From DASYLJ01 sp036009625 (GTDB lineage: Bacteria; Desulfobacterota; Binatia; DP-6): a stretch of 64,000 nt of DNA. Under the pieces are notes generated by a model that saw only the letters and a program-made list of their open reading frames with translations, searched no databases and had not been told where the DNA came from. The position numbers and the translations under genes are program-made. The stretch is taken from the NCBI GenBank assembly GCA_036009625.1, contig DASYLJ010000167.1, positions 1 through 64,000 on the forward strand, in the 5' to 3' direction. Position 1 is the stretch's first letter. Every line of letters starts with the position of its first letter. Positions 44,200 to 52,641 of the stretch are shown piece after piece.

Positions 44200-46215
44200 T
44201 CAGTTGGCCGGCGGGGCCGGGAGATTCGCCGCGAGCACCGGAACCCGCACGGTGCCGGAGACGTTCACGAGCGCGGCGACGTCGGTGCCCGAGCCGACGT
44301 ATCGCGGCACGAACGAGGCGTGGATCAGGAGGCGCAGCTCTTCGCCCGGCGCCAGGCGCGCGGTGGCGCCGATGAGCTCGTCGTCGAACGCGCCGTAGCC
44401 GCGGAACGGCCGCACCTGGTTTGCCTGCAGCAGCGTGTCGAGGAGCGCGCCGGGTGCGCGTCGCGCCAGGCCGACGAAGACGATCGGATCGCCGAGCGAG
44501 AGACCGAGCGGATCCGCGACCTGCAGCTGGATGGTGGGAATACCGGCGACGACGGCGCCGTTCGGTCCGGCGACGGTGAGCACGATGCTCTGCACCAGCG
44601 GGCTCGCATCCTGCGCCAGCACCGCCGTCGACGGAATGGCGAACGCCTGACCGCCCGCCGGCACGCCGTCGGTGACGACGCCGTCGTCGACGGTGGCATC
44701 CATGTGGAAGCAGGTACGCGGAATGTAGTCGGCGTGGCCGGCCATGCCGCGGAGCTTCTCGTCGTACCAGTCGACGATCGACTGCGTCTTCTGCAGCGCG
44801 CCGCACTGCTCGCCGGTGTTGAACCCGCCGATGCCGGGGAAGAGGCTGTCGTGGCCGCCGTTCTTCGTGAGCAGACGCACGTCGCCGCCGAGCGCCGCGA
44901 CGCAGGCCGCGTTGTGCACCGCCTCGTTCAGATTGAAGAGCGTGTCGCTGGCGGACTGCCAGTAGAGCGCGTCGATCGGCGGTAGCGTGCCGGCTTCGCA
45001 CTGTGTGATCAGGCTCGACGCCTTCAGGAGGTCGAGCTGCTGCTGCGTCAGGCTGTTCGTGGTGAGCCCCTGGATGAGGCCGGCGGTCACCTCCGGGTCC
45101 TGTCCACCCGGCGTGGCGGTGCCTGCCGCCGACAGCGCCACCGCCCAGAACGACTTGAAGACCGATCCCGAGAACAGCGCGGAGCGCAGGTCGTGCCACG
45201 TGATCTCGGGAGCGATCGCGTCCAGACGTCGCTGTGGGTCGTGGGCGTAGAGGATGTGCTGGAAGCCGCCGCCGTAGCTGCCGCCGGTGGCGCCGAGGAG
45301 CAGATTGCCGTCGCGGTAGGCGAGCCAGGACAGGGCGCCTTCCGCCCAGTCGACGATCTGGACGAGATCACGGCCCTCGAAGTTCGGATCGAGGATGCGG
45401 ATCCGTCCGCCGCTGCCGCCGTGGCCGCGCTGGTCGACGGAGATGATGCCGTACCCGGCGTCGAGCAGGCGCGCGAACGTGTCGCTGCCGCCCGGCGCCG
45501 GGCGCTCGGCGGCGGCGATGCGATTGCCGCCGTAGCCGTGTCCTTCGAGGATGAGCGGATACTTGCGGCCCTCCACGAAGGTGGTGGGCTCGTGCACGGT
45601 GAACGCGATGTTGGCGCCGTCGACGCTCGACGGCATGACGACGTCGGTGGAGACGCCGTCGCGCGGCGTCGCGACACCGCCGGGGCAGCTCGCGGGGGCG
45701 GGCGCGTTCTTGGCGACGAAGGCGCCCGGCTGATTGCGCTTGATGATGCCGCCGAAGAGCGCGCAGTACCGCGTGTCGCCGGTGGTGAGGACGAGGCCGA
45801 TGGCGCTCTGGCTGGGCTCGTTCAGCGAGATGCCGGTGGAGCGTGCCTTGACCTTGAGGCTGCCGTTCTTCAGCAGCGCCACCTTCACCGCCGACGGTCC
45901 CGCAGGCGCGTCGGGATTCTTGAACTTGTACGCCGTACCATTGCCGTTCGCCGTCCAGCGACTCGCCGGCAGGTCGATGGTGGCGGACTCGCCGCTGTCG
46001 GCGACGACGATGGCGAGCACGGCGCCGGTCGTGCGCGGGTCGCTGCCGTTGGTTGCGATCAGCGGCGACTTCGCTGTGAACGACAGCTGCTGGCGACCGG
46101 AGCGCGCCGACATCGCCAGTGAGCGACCGGGGATCAGACGGTCGGCCGCGTGCGCGCCGGCGGTCGAGAGGAGGAGCATCGAGACGACGGTGGACGCGGC
46201 ACGGAATGACGGCAT
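44200..46215 (-). CDS. Secreted alpha/beta hydrolase, CocE/X-Pro-peptidase-like
   Basis: The protein has 671 residues. After a signal peptide (about 1-23) comes a beta domain of about 150 residues ending in RYCALFGG, seen as a recurring module of secreted proteins here. The hydrolase follows: LILEGHGYGGNR, nucleophile Ser in GATGGSYGGGFQ, VDQRGHGGSGG and KNGGHDSLFPG with the His. A C-terminal jelly-roll (about 510-665) resembles the X-Pro dipeptidyl-peptidase C domain. It should hydrolyse peptides or esters outside the cytosol. It ends 3 bases from the convergent secreted protein gene. Confidence 0.85.
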   Translation of the reverse strand: MPSFRAASTVVSMLLLSTAGAHAADRLIPGRSLAMSARSGRQQLSFTAKSPLIATNGSDPRTTGAVLAIVVADSGESATIDLPASRWTANGNGTAYKFKNPDAPAGPSAVKVALLKNGSLKVKARSTGISLNEPSQSAIGLVLTTGDTRYCALFGGIIKRNQPGAFVAKNAPAPASCPGGVATPRDGVSTDVVMPSSVDGANIAFTVHEPTTFVEGRKYPLILEGHGYGGNRIAAAERPAPGGSDTFARLLDAGYGIISVDQRGHGGSGGRIRILDPNFEGRDLVQIVDWAEGALSWLAYRDGNLLLGATGGSYGGGFQHILYAHDPQRRLDAIAPEITWHDLRSALFSGSVFKSFWAVALSAAGTATPGGQDPEVTAGLIQGLTTNSLTQQQLDLLKASSLITQCEAGTLPPIDALYWQSASDTLFNLNEAVHNAACVAALGGDVRLLTKNGGHDSLFPGIGGFNTGEQCGALQKTQSIVDWYDEKLRGMAGHADYIPRTCFHMDATVDDGVVTDGVPAGGQAFAIPSTAVLAQDASPLVQSIVLTVAGPNGAVVAGIPTIQLQVADPLGLSLGDPIVFVGLARRAPGALLDTLLQANQVRPFRGYGAFDDELIGATARLAPGEELRLLIHASFVPRYVGSGTDVAALVNVSGTVRVPVLAANLPAPPAN

Positions 46216-46282
46216 GGTGTCGCGACCTTACGGAGCGGCGCGGCGCGGTGCCTCCCGCGGCGACGTGACTCACATCCCGGGG

Positions 46283-47647
46283 ATGCGTGAGGTACCCAAG
46301 AATATTGCCAGGAGGGTGATTGACGACGCGACGGGCTTGGGCGCACTCTCCCGGTCGGTGGGGGCGAGCGCAGCCATTCCGGTGCTCGACGATCTGATGC
46401 GTCACGAGCTGCTGGCGCTCCTCGATGCCATCGGTGCGCGGTGCGGATATCTGGCGCTCTACGGCGACGACGATGCGCCGGGCGAGCCGAGCTGGTGGAT
46501 CGCGCAGCACCTGCAGCCGGGCGTCATCGCGGCGGTCGCTGCGCGCGTGTCGCGCGGCGGCACGGCACGCGCGTTGGCGTTGGGTGAGGTCGCCGAGGGC
46601 ACGTCGTCGCTCTGTGCCGCCATCGGTGCCGATCCGCCGTGCGGCCTGGTGTTCGTCGAGACGCCGGCCCCGGTCACCAGCCGGCAACGGATGCGCTTCG
46701 CCGCGGTGTTGCGAGGGGCGACGACGCGGCTCATGCGGGCGTTGTCCGACGAGCATGCCCGCGATCCGCTCGCGGCGTTGCGCGGACACCTGTGTCTCGA
46801 TGGTGTCGACGGCCGCAGCGCGGCGCTCGTGGCGATGCTCCAGGACGTCGCCGAGCTCGCGCCGCGGGACGTACCGGTGCTCGTGCTCGGGCCCACCGGT
46901 GCCGGTAAGCGGCGCGTGGCGCGCGTGCTGCACGACAGCAGCCCCTTCGGACGCGGCCCCTTCGTCGAGCTGCACGTCGAGGCGATCTGCGCGACGGCGA
47001 TCGACGACGTGCTGTGGGGGAGTCGCGCGCCCGGTGGCCGGGCCGGCCTGTTGGCGATGGCGCGGGGCGGGACGTTCCATCTCGACGGCTACGGCTCGCA
47101 CGATCCCGCCATCGAGGCGAAGCTGTCGGCGGTCCTGACGCAGCGATCGGTCGGATGTCGCATCGTCGCGAGCACGCGGTTCGCCACCGATGCATCGTGC
47201 CCGAGCACGCTCCTCGATGCCCTGCGCGACAACGTGGTGACCGTACCCTCGTTGGCCGAGCGCACCGGCGACGTCGCCCTGCTCGCGCGCACCGGGCTGG
47301 ACACCGCCGTTCGACACCACGGCCTGGCGCCGATGGACATCTCGTCGGCGGCGCTGCGGTGGCTCGTGGCAGCGGACTGGCCCGGCAACGTGCGTTCGCT
47401 CCTCGACTGCGTCGAGCGCGGGGCGATCCTGGCCGGCGCCGAGCCGTCGTCCCTGGTGCAGCTCCGCCACCTCACCCACGACCCGCAGGCGCCGACGCTG
47501 CACGACCTGCCGCCCGACCAGCGCCCGACGGCGCTCGCGCGCGCGCTCGTCGGCTCGGGCTGGGACGTCGACGGTACGGCGCGGCGTCTCGACCTGCGAC
47601 GCGCCGAGCTCTACCGCATGATCCGCGACCACGGCCTCGCGGCCTAG
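46283..47647 (+). CDS. Degenerate GAF/AAA/Fis regulator
   Basis: This 454-residue protein is a third member of the family at 27653-30738. A short GAF-like region (about 30-150) precedes an AAA domain with Walker A GPTGAGKRR (about 203-211). Walker B is GGTFHLDGYGS, lacking the second acidic residue. The GAFTGA segment is deleted (ELHVEAICATAIDDVLWGSRAPG). WPGNVRSLLD and a Fis HTH (WDVDGTARRLDLRRAELYRMIRDHGL) remain. It probably binds DNA without sigma-54 remodelling. The start is uncertain. Its TAG shares CTAG with the convergent PpiC gene. Confidence 0.83.
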   Translation: MREVPKNIARRVIDDATGLGALSRSVGASAAIPVLDDLMRHELLALLDAIGARCGYLALYGDDDAPGEPSWWIAQHLQPGVIAAVAARVSRGGTARALALGEVAEGTSSLCAAIGADPPCGLVFVETPAPVTSRQRMRFAAVLRGATTRLMRALSDEHARDPLAALRGHLCLDGVDGRSAALVAMLQDVAELAPRDVPVLVLGPTGAGKRRVARVLHDSSPFGRGPFVELHVEAICATAIDDVLWGSRAPGGRAGLLAMARGGTFHLDGYGSHDPAIEAKLSAVLTQRSVGCRIVASTRFATDASCPSTLLDALRDNVVTVPSLAERTGDVALLARTGLDTAVRHHGLAPMDISSAALRWLVAADWPGNVRSLLDCVERGAILAGAEPSSLVQLRHLTHDPQAPTLHDLPPDQRPTALARALVGSGWDVDGTARRLDLRRAELYRMIRDHGLAA

Positions 47648-48432
47648 TTGCTGCGCAGGGCGGCGAGTCGTTGCTGCAGGCGCGCGTCGCGGCGTTCGGC
47701 GACCAGCGCCACGGCGGCCTGCCGGCGGATGGCCGGTGACGGCGTCAGCGTGCCGACCTGTCGCGCGTCGATGCGCACCAGGTGCATCCCGTAGCTCGAC
47801 GCGATCGGACCGATCCACTGCCCCGATGGCGCGTCGCGCAGCGCCGCGGCGAAGCCAGGACCGAACGTGCGATCGATGGCGTCGTCGGTGGCGGCGTCGA
47901 GGTGGCTGCCGAGCAGGAACGCGTCACCCATGGTTGCCGGATCACCGGCGCGAAGCCGTGCGAGCACGGCATCGGCCGCGGTCGCATCGTGCCGGCCACG
48001 TGCCAGGTAGACGTGCGTGAGGCTGGTGGTGGGCGGGGCGGCGAAGCGATCGGGGTGCGCGGCGAGCCACGCGTCGACGTCGGCGTCGGTGGCACGCTCA
48101 CCGGCGCCGGGTGCCGACAGTGCCAGCCGCATCGCATGCACGAGATGACGGCGGATCACCGCGTCGGTGCCGACGAGCCCGAGGTCGCGCGCGGTGCGCT
48201 CGGGCTCGCCGACGACACCATCGGCGGCGACGAAGCGCCCGAGCTTCTCGAGGCGCTCGCGCACGAGCGGGTCGCGCTGATCCAGGCCGGAGGCGAGCGC
48301 GGCGCGGTAGAGCAGCTCGTCGTCGGGGACGGGGGTCGCCGGGACCGGTGGCGTCCACCAGGCCTGCGCCGCATACAGCGCCGCACCGAGCACGACGAAG
48401 TGGACGGCGGGCTGGCGCAGCAGACGCGTCAC
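47644..48432 (-). CDS. PpiC-type peptidyl-prolyl isomerase, membrane-anchored
   Basis: The protein has 262 residues. An N-terminal hydrophobic anchor (VHFVVLGAALYAAQAWW) is followed by a SurA/PpiD-like helical region and a parvulin-like domain (VYLARGRHDATAADAVLARLRAGDPATMGDAFLLGS, APSGQWIGPIASSYGMHLVRID). It probably folds envelope proteins. GTG 48432 overlaps the stop of the DUF3604 gene (48429-48432), so the two form a coupled pair. DUF3604, PpiC and HupE-like genes are neighbours in other bacteria as far as I recall. Confidence 0.85.
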   Translation of the reverse strand: MTRLLRQPAVHFVVLGAALYAAQAWWTPPVPATPVPDDELLYRAALASGLDQRDPLVRERLEKLGRFVAADGVVGEPERTARDLGLVGTDAVIRRHLVHAMRLALSAPGAGERATDADVDAWLAAHPDRFAAPPTTSLTHVYLARGRHDATAADAVLARLRAGDPATMGDAFLLGSHLDAATDDAIDRTFGPGFAAALRDAPSGQWIGPIASSYGMHLVRIDARQVGTLTPSPAIRRQAAVALVAERRDARLQQRLAALRSN

Positions 48433-50795
48433 CGCAGGTCCTTCCGTCGCGCCAGCCCGAGGCGATCGCGGCTCGCGAGCCAGAGCCGCGTGTGCGAGGT
48501 CTGCCACGTGCCCGCGCCGACGGCGATCGTCACCATGTGATCGCTGCGGTCGGCGCTGGCGAGATCACGCGGCGTGGTGCGGACGACGAGCCGCGTGTCG
48601 TTCCGTCGCTGGACGAGTGAGAGAGCGGCGATGCCGTCCGGCTTGCTGCGCTTGCCGACCAGCCGCCAGCGCCCGGCACCGGTGCGTCGCAGCGTGCCGG
48701 GCGGCAACGTCACGGCGACGATGTCGTCGTCGTCGCTGACGCGGACGGTGAGCCCGTCGCGTGCGGGATCGAGGTGCTCGGTGACGCCGAAGCGAAGCCG
48801 CAGCGTGAGTACGTCGCGTCCCGGGCGACCGAAGGCCACCTGAGCTGCGGCACGGCCGATGGTGTCGGGGCGGTACCAGATCGGCGAGCTCCAGGCGCGC
48901 TCCTGCACGAGCGGCTCGGCGAAGGCGTCGTCGCCGCTGGTGCGGCAGCAGCTGGCGAAGTCGTCGCCGGCGGTCGCCGCCTGCGCCGCGCAATCGGGTG
49001 CGAGCGGATCGACGCCGACGGAGCGGCACAGCGTCGTCGTCCAGCGACAGACCGGCGTCTCGAGCACGCGCGCGTAGTAGAAGGCGTGCTCGCGCGGATC
49101 GAAGGCTGGGTCTTCCCAGACGGTGCACAGCTCGGCGAAGCCGGTCCCCTGCGGCGCGCAGGTGGCGGGATCGACGCCGCCGGCGGCGGCGTCCCCGGCG
49201 ACGTCGACGACGCGCTCGTGCTGCACGCCAGCGACGTCGACCCAGCCCTTCACGATCTGGACGCGCTGCAGGTCGGTGCCGGGCTGCTCCGCCGTGCCGG
49301 CATCCTTCACCGCCCAGACGGCGAAGCGCGGCGCCGTTCCGGTGGGGCCGAGCTCGCCGCCCATCGGCACGCCGGTGGTGTAGGCGGCGCGGACGAAGTC
49401 GGGGCTGCCGCAGGCGACGTTGGCGAGGTCGCCGGCGAAAAAGCGGACGACGGGGCGCGTGCCGCTGGTGGCGAAGGTCTCGCGACGCCGCAATGCCGAG
49501 AAGATCGCGTCGCGCGAGTTCTCCTCCGCCCAGACCGCCGTCAGGCCGCCCGGGTTGTCGCGCGCGTTGTCGGCGATCTGGCGCGCGGGCGTGGCGTCGA
49601 TGCCGCCCTGTGCGCCGTCCCAGCCGGTCTCGGCGACGCCGCCGCCGGTGCCGTTGTGGGTGTCGGTGCCACCAGTGAATCCGAGTCGGAACGGGTTCAC
49701 GCCGAGCTGCTGCTCGAGGCTGAGCCCGTCCTTCAGCACGCTGCGCACCAAGTTGCGGCGCGGCCACGTGTCGACGGGGAGCGGGACGGCGTCGGGTCCT
49801 TCATGCGGGTTCGGCAGCTGCTCGAACGTGCAGAGCTCGTCGGCGCCGTCGACGCCACGGCCGAGCAGACGATCGAAGCGGCACTCGGAGGCGCCCTTCT
49901 GCTGGAAGATCTCGACGAGCGGCTCGCGCGCCTGGCGGCGCAGCGCCTCGGTGGCGTCGGCGGGATCGGGCCACTGCTCGCCGCCGCTCAGGTTCGAGTT
50001 GTGGGGAATGACGAGCGCGTCGCAGCCGGTGCCGGCGTCGAGGCACTGGGTCTCGAGCGCGGTCCACAGACCCTGCGGCACGCCGCCCGGTGTGTCGAGG
50101 TGCGACAACGCGATCGCCGGCACGGTGGCATTGCGGAAGATGACGTTGCGATGGCGGTGGCGGCCGAGCGGGCTCGGGGTGTGCTCGTAACCGACGAAGC
50201 TGGTGAAGGTGCACGCCGACGTGCGGTCGTACGCCTCCTCGCTGGCTGCCTGCTCCTCCTGCCACACCGACACGGCGGCGGCGTCGCAGTCGACGCCCGG
50301 CAACGTGCAGATCGAGTGCTGCGTCGGTGGGTTCGGGATGCCGAGAGGGAAGAGCCAGGAGATGGTGACGCCCGACTGCGCGTCGGTGCCGGCGTCCACC
50401 TGGCGGAGCTGGGTGCAGAGCGTCTCGTCGAAGGCGGGCGAGCTCGGCGTGGCGCAGCGGTCGACCTCGCCGAAGAACTCGGCGTGATCGGTGACGGCAC
50501 CGAAGTCGAGCGGACGGTCGATGCGCCGGCTCTCGCGCGTCGCCGCCTCGTTGATGTCGGCGAGCAGCACGGTGCCGCGGCCGCGCATGAAGTCGTACGC
50601 GCCGCGCGGGTCGACGCGCGAGCCGAAGATGTAGGCGTCGGCGGAGTAGAGCGTGTGGACGTGGATGTCGCCGAAGAACGGGCGCCGCATCGGGTCGGAC
50701 GCGGCGCACGGCTCGCGCGTCTCGGTGCGTTGCCATGGTGGCGGTCCGGCGAAGGCGGCCGTCGCGAGTGCCAGCAGGAGGACTGCGAGTCGCAC
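48429..50795 (-). CDS. DUF3604 secreted protein
   Basis: The protein has 788 residues with a signal peptide (VRLAVLLLALATAAFAGPP). The PHP-like metal motifs of DUF3604 are clear: FFGDIHVHTLYSADAY, AVTDHAEFFGE, VIPHNSNLSGG and GFTGGTDTHNGTGGG. Many Cys residues (at least 15) suggest disulfides in the envelope. A beta-rich C-terminal extension (about 700-788) looks like the modules seen in neighbouring secreted proteins. A metal-dependent hydrolase role is likely but the substrate is unknown. The start GTG 50795 gives a proper signal peptide; the frame extends further upstream without sense. Confidence 0.9.
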   Translation of the reverse strand: MRLAVLLLALATAAFAGPPPWQRTETREPCAASDPMRRPFFGDIHVHTLYSADAYIFGSRVDPRGAYDFMRGRGTVLLADINEAATRESRRIDRPLDFGAVTDHAEFFGEVDRCATPSSPAFDETLCTQLRQVDAGTDAQSGVTISWLFPLGIPNPPTQHSICTLPGVDCDAAAVSVWQEEQAASEEAYDRTSACTFTSFVGYEHTPSPLGRHRHRNVIFRNATVPAIALSHLDTPGGVPQGLWTALETQCLDAGTGCDALVIPHNSNLSGGEQWPDPADATEALRRQAREPLVEIFQQKGASECRFDRLLGRGVDGADELCTFEQLPNPHEGPDAVPLPVDTWPRRNLVRSVLKDGLSLEQQLGVNPFRLGFTGGTDTHNGTGGGVAETGWDGAQGGIDATPARQIADNARDNPGGLTAVWAEENSRDAIFSALRRRETFATSGTRPVVRFFAGDLANVACGSPDFVRAAYTTGVPMGGELGPTGTAPRFAVWAVKDAGTAEQPGTDLQRVQIVKGWVDVAGVQHERVVDVAGDAAAGGVDPATCAPQGTGFAELCTVWEDPAFDPREHAFYYARVLETPVCRWTTTLCRSVGVDPLAPDCAAQAATAGDDFASCCRTSGDDAFAEPLVQERAWSSPIWYRPDTIGRAAAQVAFGRPGRDVLTLRLRFGVTEHLDPARDGLTVRVSDDDDIVAVTLPPGTLRRTGAGRWRLVGKRSKPDGIAALSLVQRRNDTRLVVRTTPRDLASADRSDHMVTIAVGAGTWQTSHTRLWLASRDRLGLARRKDLR

Positions 50796-50860
50796 GCCGT
50801 CGTCGTAGGCCGGTGACGGCCTACTTGTCGAGAGTCGTCGTGCACGGGCATAGGGCTCGG

Positions 50861-51808
50861 GTGCTACGCGCCGTCGTGCTCGCCTGCGTGCTGGCGTCGG
50901 TGACGGCGGCAGCGCATCCGCTCGCACCCGGCCTGCTCGACGTGCGCGAGCTCGGTGACGGTCGCGTCGCGGTGGGATGGAAGATGCCGCTGGCGGTGCC
51001 GCGCGACGTCGCGCTCGCGCCCGATCTGCCGTGTCGAACCCTGACCACGCCGGTCATGGTGGAGGTGGAGGGTGGTCGCCGGACGGACTGGACCGCCGAC
51101 TGTGGCGGCGGCCTCGTCGGCCTGCGCATCGGCGTGCGCGGCCTGGTGGCGCCGCTCACCGCAGTGGTGCGGGTGACGCTCGCCGACGGACGCGTGGCGC
51201 AGCGGGTCATCGACGCGGCGTCGCCGTCGCTGGTCGTGCCGGGCCGCCCGTCGCGGTGGGACGTCGTGGGCAGCTACGGCGCGCTCGGGTTCTGGCACGT
51301 CCTGTCGGGGGCCGACCATCTCCTGTTCGTGCTCGGGCTCGTGCTGCTCGGCGGCAACGTGCTGCTCACGGTGACGGCATTCACGGTGGGGCACAGCCTG
51401 ACGCTCAGCCTGGCGGCGCTCGGCCTCGTGTCCGTGCCGGTGCGGCCCGTCGAGGTGGCGATCGCACTCAGCGTGCTGTGGCTGGCGATCGAGCTGGCGC
51501 GACCAGTGCCGTCGGCGCTCGGTCGCCGGCCGTGGCTGCTGGCGGCGACGTTCGGGCTGCTGCACGGGCTCGGCTTCGCGAGCGCACTGCGCGAGGCGGG
51601 GCTGCCGGCGGGCGAGATTCCGCTGGCGCTGCTGGCCTTCAATCTCGGAATCGAGGCCGGGCAGGTGGGGGTGGTGCTGCTCCTGGTCGTGGGGGCGCAC
51701 GTCGTGCGACCGGTCATGGTCTCGGCGCCGGCGTGGGCGCAGCGGGTGCCGGTCTACGTGATGGGCGCACTGGCCGCGTTCTGGTGCTTCGCGCGCGCGT
51801 TCGGTTGA
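50861..51808 (+). CDS. HupE/UreJ-family membrane protein
   Basis: The protein has 315 residues. A signal peptide (VLRAVVLACVLASVTAAAHP) is followed by a periplasmic beta part to about 135. Six or seven membrane helices then carry GFWHVLSGADHLLFVLGLVLLGG, AFTVGHSLTLSLAALG, LLHGLGFASALREAG and FNLGIEAGQ, which define the HupE/UreJ_2 group (Ni or Co uptake-like). It is divergent from DUF3604 with about 65 bases between; their co-occurrence suggests a shared metal or envelope function. Confidence 0.9.
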   Translation: MLRAVVLACVLASVTAAAHPLAPGLLDVRELGDGRVAVGWKMPLAVPRDVALAPDLPCRTLTTPVMVEVEGGRRTDWTADCGGGLVGLRIGVRGLVAPLTAVVRVTLADGRVAQRVIDAASPSLVVPGRPSRWDVVGSYGALGFWHVLSGADHLLFVLGLVLLGGNVLLTVTAFTVGHSLTLSLAALGLVSVPVRPVEVAIALSVLWLAIELARPVPSALGRRPWLLAATFGLLHGLGFASALREAGLPAGEIPLALLAFNLGIEAGQVGVVLLLVVGAHVVRPVMVSAPAWAQRVPVYVMGALAAFWCFARAFG

Positions 51809-51812
51809 AGCC

Positions 51813-52187
51813 TCAGCGCGGGAGCAGCACCGGACGATCGACGGACCGGAAGTCGCGGTCGAGCGTCAGGATGGCGCAATCCTCCGCGACGGCGAGGGCG
51901 TAGGCGAAGCAGTCGCCGAGATTCAACGGGAAGCGGAGACGGGCCTGAGCCGCGATGCGCGCCTGCTGGGTGTCCGGTGCGACGAACCGGATGCCACTCG
52001 TCGTGATCTGAGTCTCGATCTCGTCTGCATCCCGTGGTTGGCGGTCGCGGATGAGGAGGAGGGTCTCCGCCAGGTTCACCGTGCTCATCCGGAGCTCCGA
52101 GGCGTGCTCCGTGAGCTGTGCGGCGGCCCATCCGGCGTCGGGCTCGTCGAACAGGACGGCGAGCAGGACCGACGTGTCGACGACCAT
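51813..52187 (-). CDS. vapC: VapC-type PIN-domain toxin
   Basis: This 124-residue PIN ribonuclease has the four acidic metal ligands in place: Asp4 (VVDTS), Glu41 (NLAETLL), Asp92 (NLGDCFAYA) and Asp110 (LTLDRDF). It should cleave RNA when free of antitoxin. It lies 47 bases downstream of the vapB-like antitoxin gene in the same direction, the usual VapBC order. Confidence 0.93.
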   Translation of the reverse strand: MVVDTSVLLAVLFDEPDAGWAAAQLTEHASELRMSTVNLAETLLLIRDRQPRDADEIETQITTSGIRFVAPDTQQARIAAQARLRFPLNLGDCFAYALAVAEDCAILTLDRDFRSVDRPVLLPR

Positions 52188-52234
52188 CCGTCAGCTCCAG
52201 AGCTGATCGTGCGAGTCGAACCGGGGCGTCTGAT

Positions 52235-52426
52235 TCACGGGGGATCGACGTCCAGGCCCCGCCATGCGGTGAAGTCGGTCGTGGTGCCTTTCCGAAGCGA
52301 CGTCGAGAGGGCTTCCTCGACTGCCAGGCGAATGGCGTCGGACTTGGTCTTGATGCCGCGAACACGCATCAGTCGGGCGAGCTTCCGCTCGAAGTCCGGG
52401 GTCAGCTGCATGTTGAGCTGGGGCAT
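52235..52426 (-). CDS. vapB: VapB-type antitoxin
   Basis: The protein is 63 residues with an N-terminal ribbon and two helices (LNMQLTPDFERKLARLMRVRGIKTKSDAIRLAVEEAL), as in ribbon-helix-helix antitoxins. The C-terminal tail (TTTDFTAWRGLDVDPP) would wrap into the VapC active site. A 6+6 inverted repeat overlaps its start codon and should be the autoregulatory operator. Confidence 0.88.
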   Translation of the reverse strand: MPQLNMQLTPDFERKLARLMRVRGIKTKSDAIRLAVEEALSTSLRKGTTTDFTAWRGLDVDPP

Positions 52427-52444
52427 GTATCGAACCTGTACATG
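52424..52444. promoter_or_regulatory. vapBC operator-like inverted repeat
   Basis: CATGTA-TCGAACCTG-TACATG is a perfect 6-bp inverted repeat with a 9-base spacer that includes the vapB start codon. Toxin-antitoxin operons are usually repressed by the VapBC complex at such sites. Confidence 0.6.
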
Positions 52445-52641
52445 ACGTCGAGACGGCTCGCAATGCGAGAGGACTCCGTGCCGGGGGCGTCACGTAACAT
52501 CGCGATGGACTAGCCCAAAGCGCGTAGCGTCTGCTCCCACAAAAATCGAGCTTCCGCGCCTTTCTCCCTTGGCCCTATTCGCGCCCGCATGGTACGCCCC
52601 CGAGGCTGCCGGGACCGGTGGCACATTCTGGAGGGGTATCG

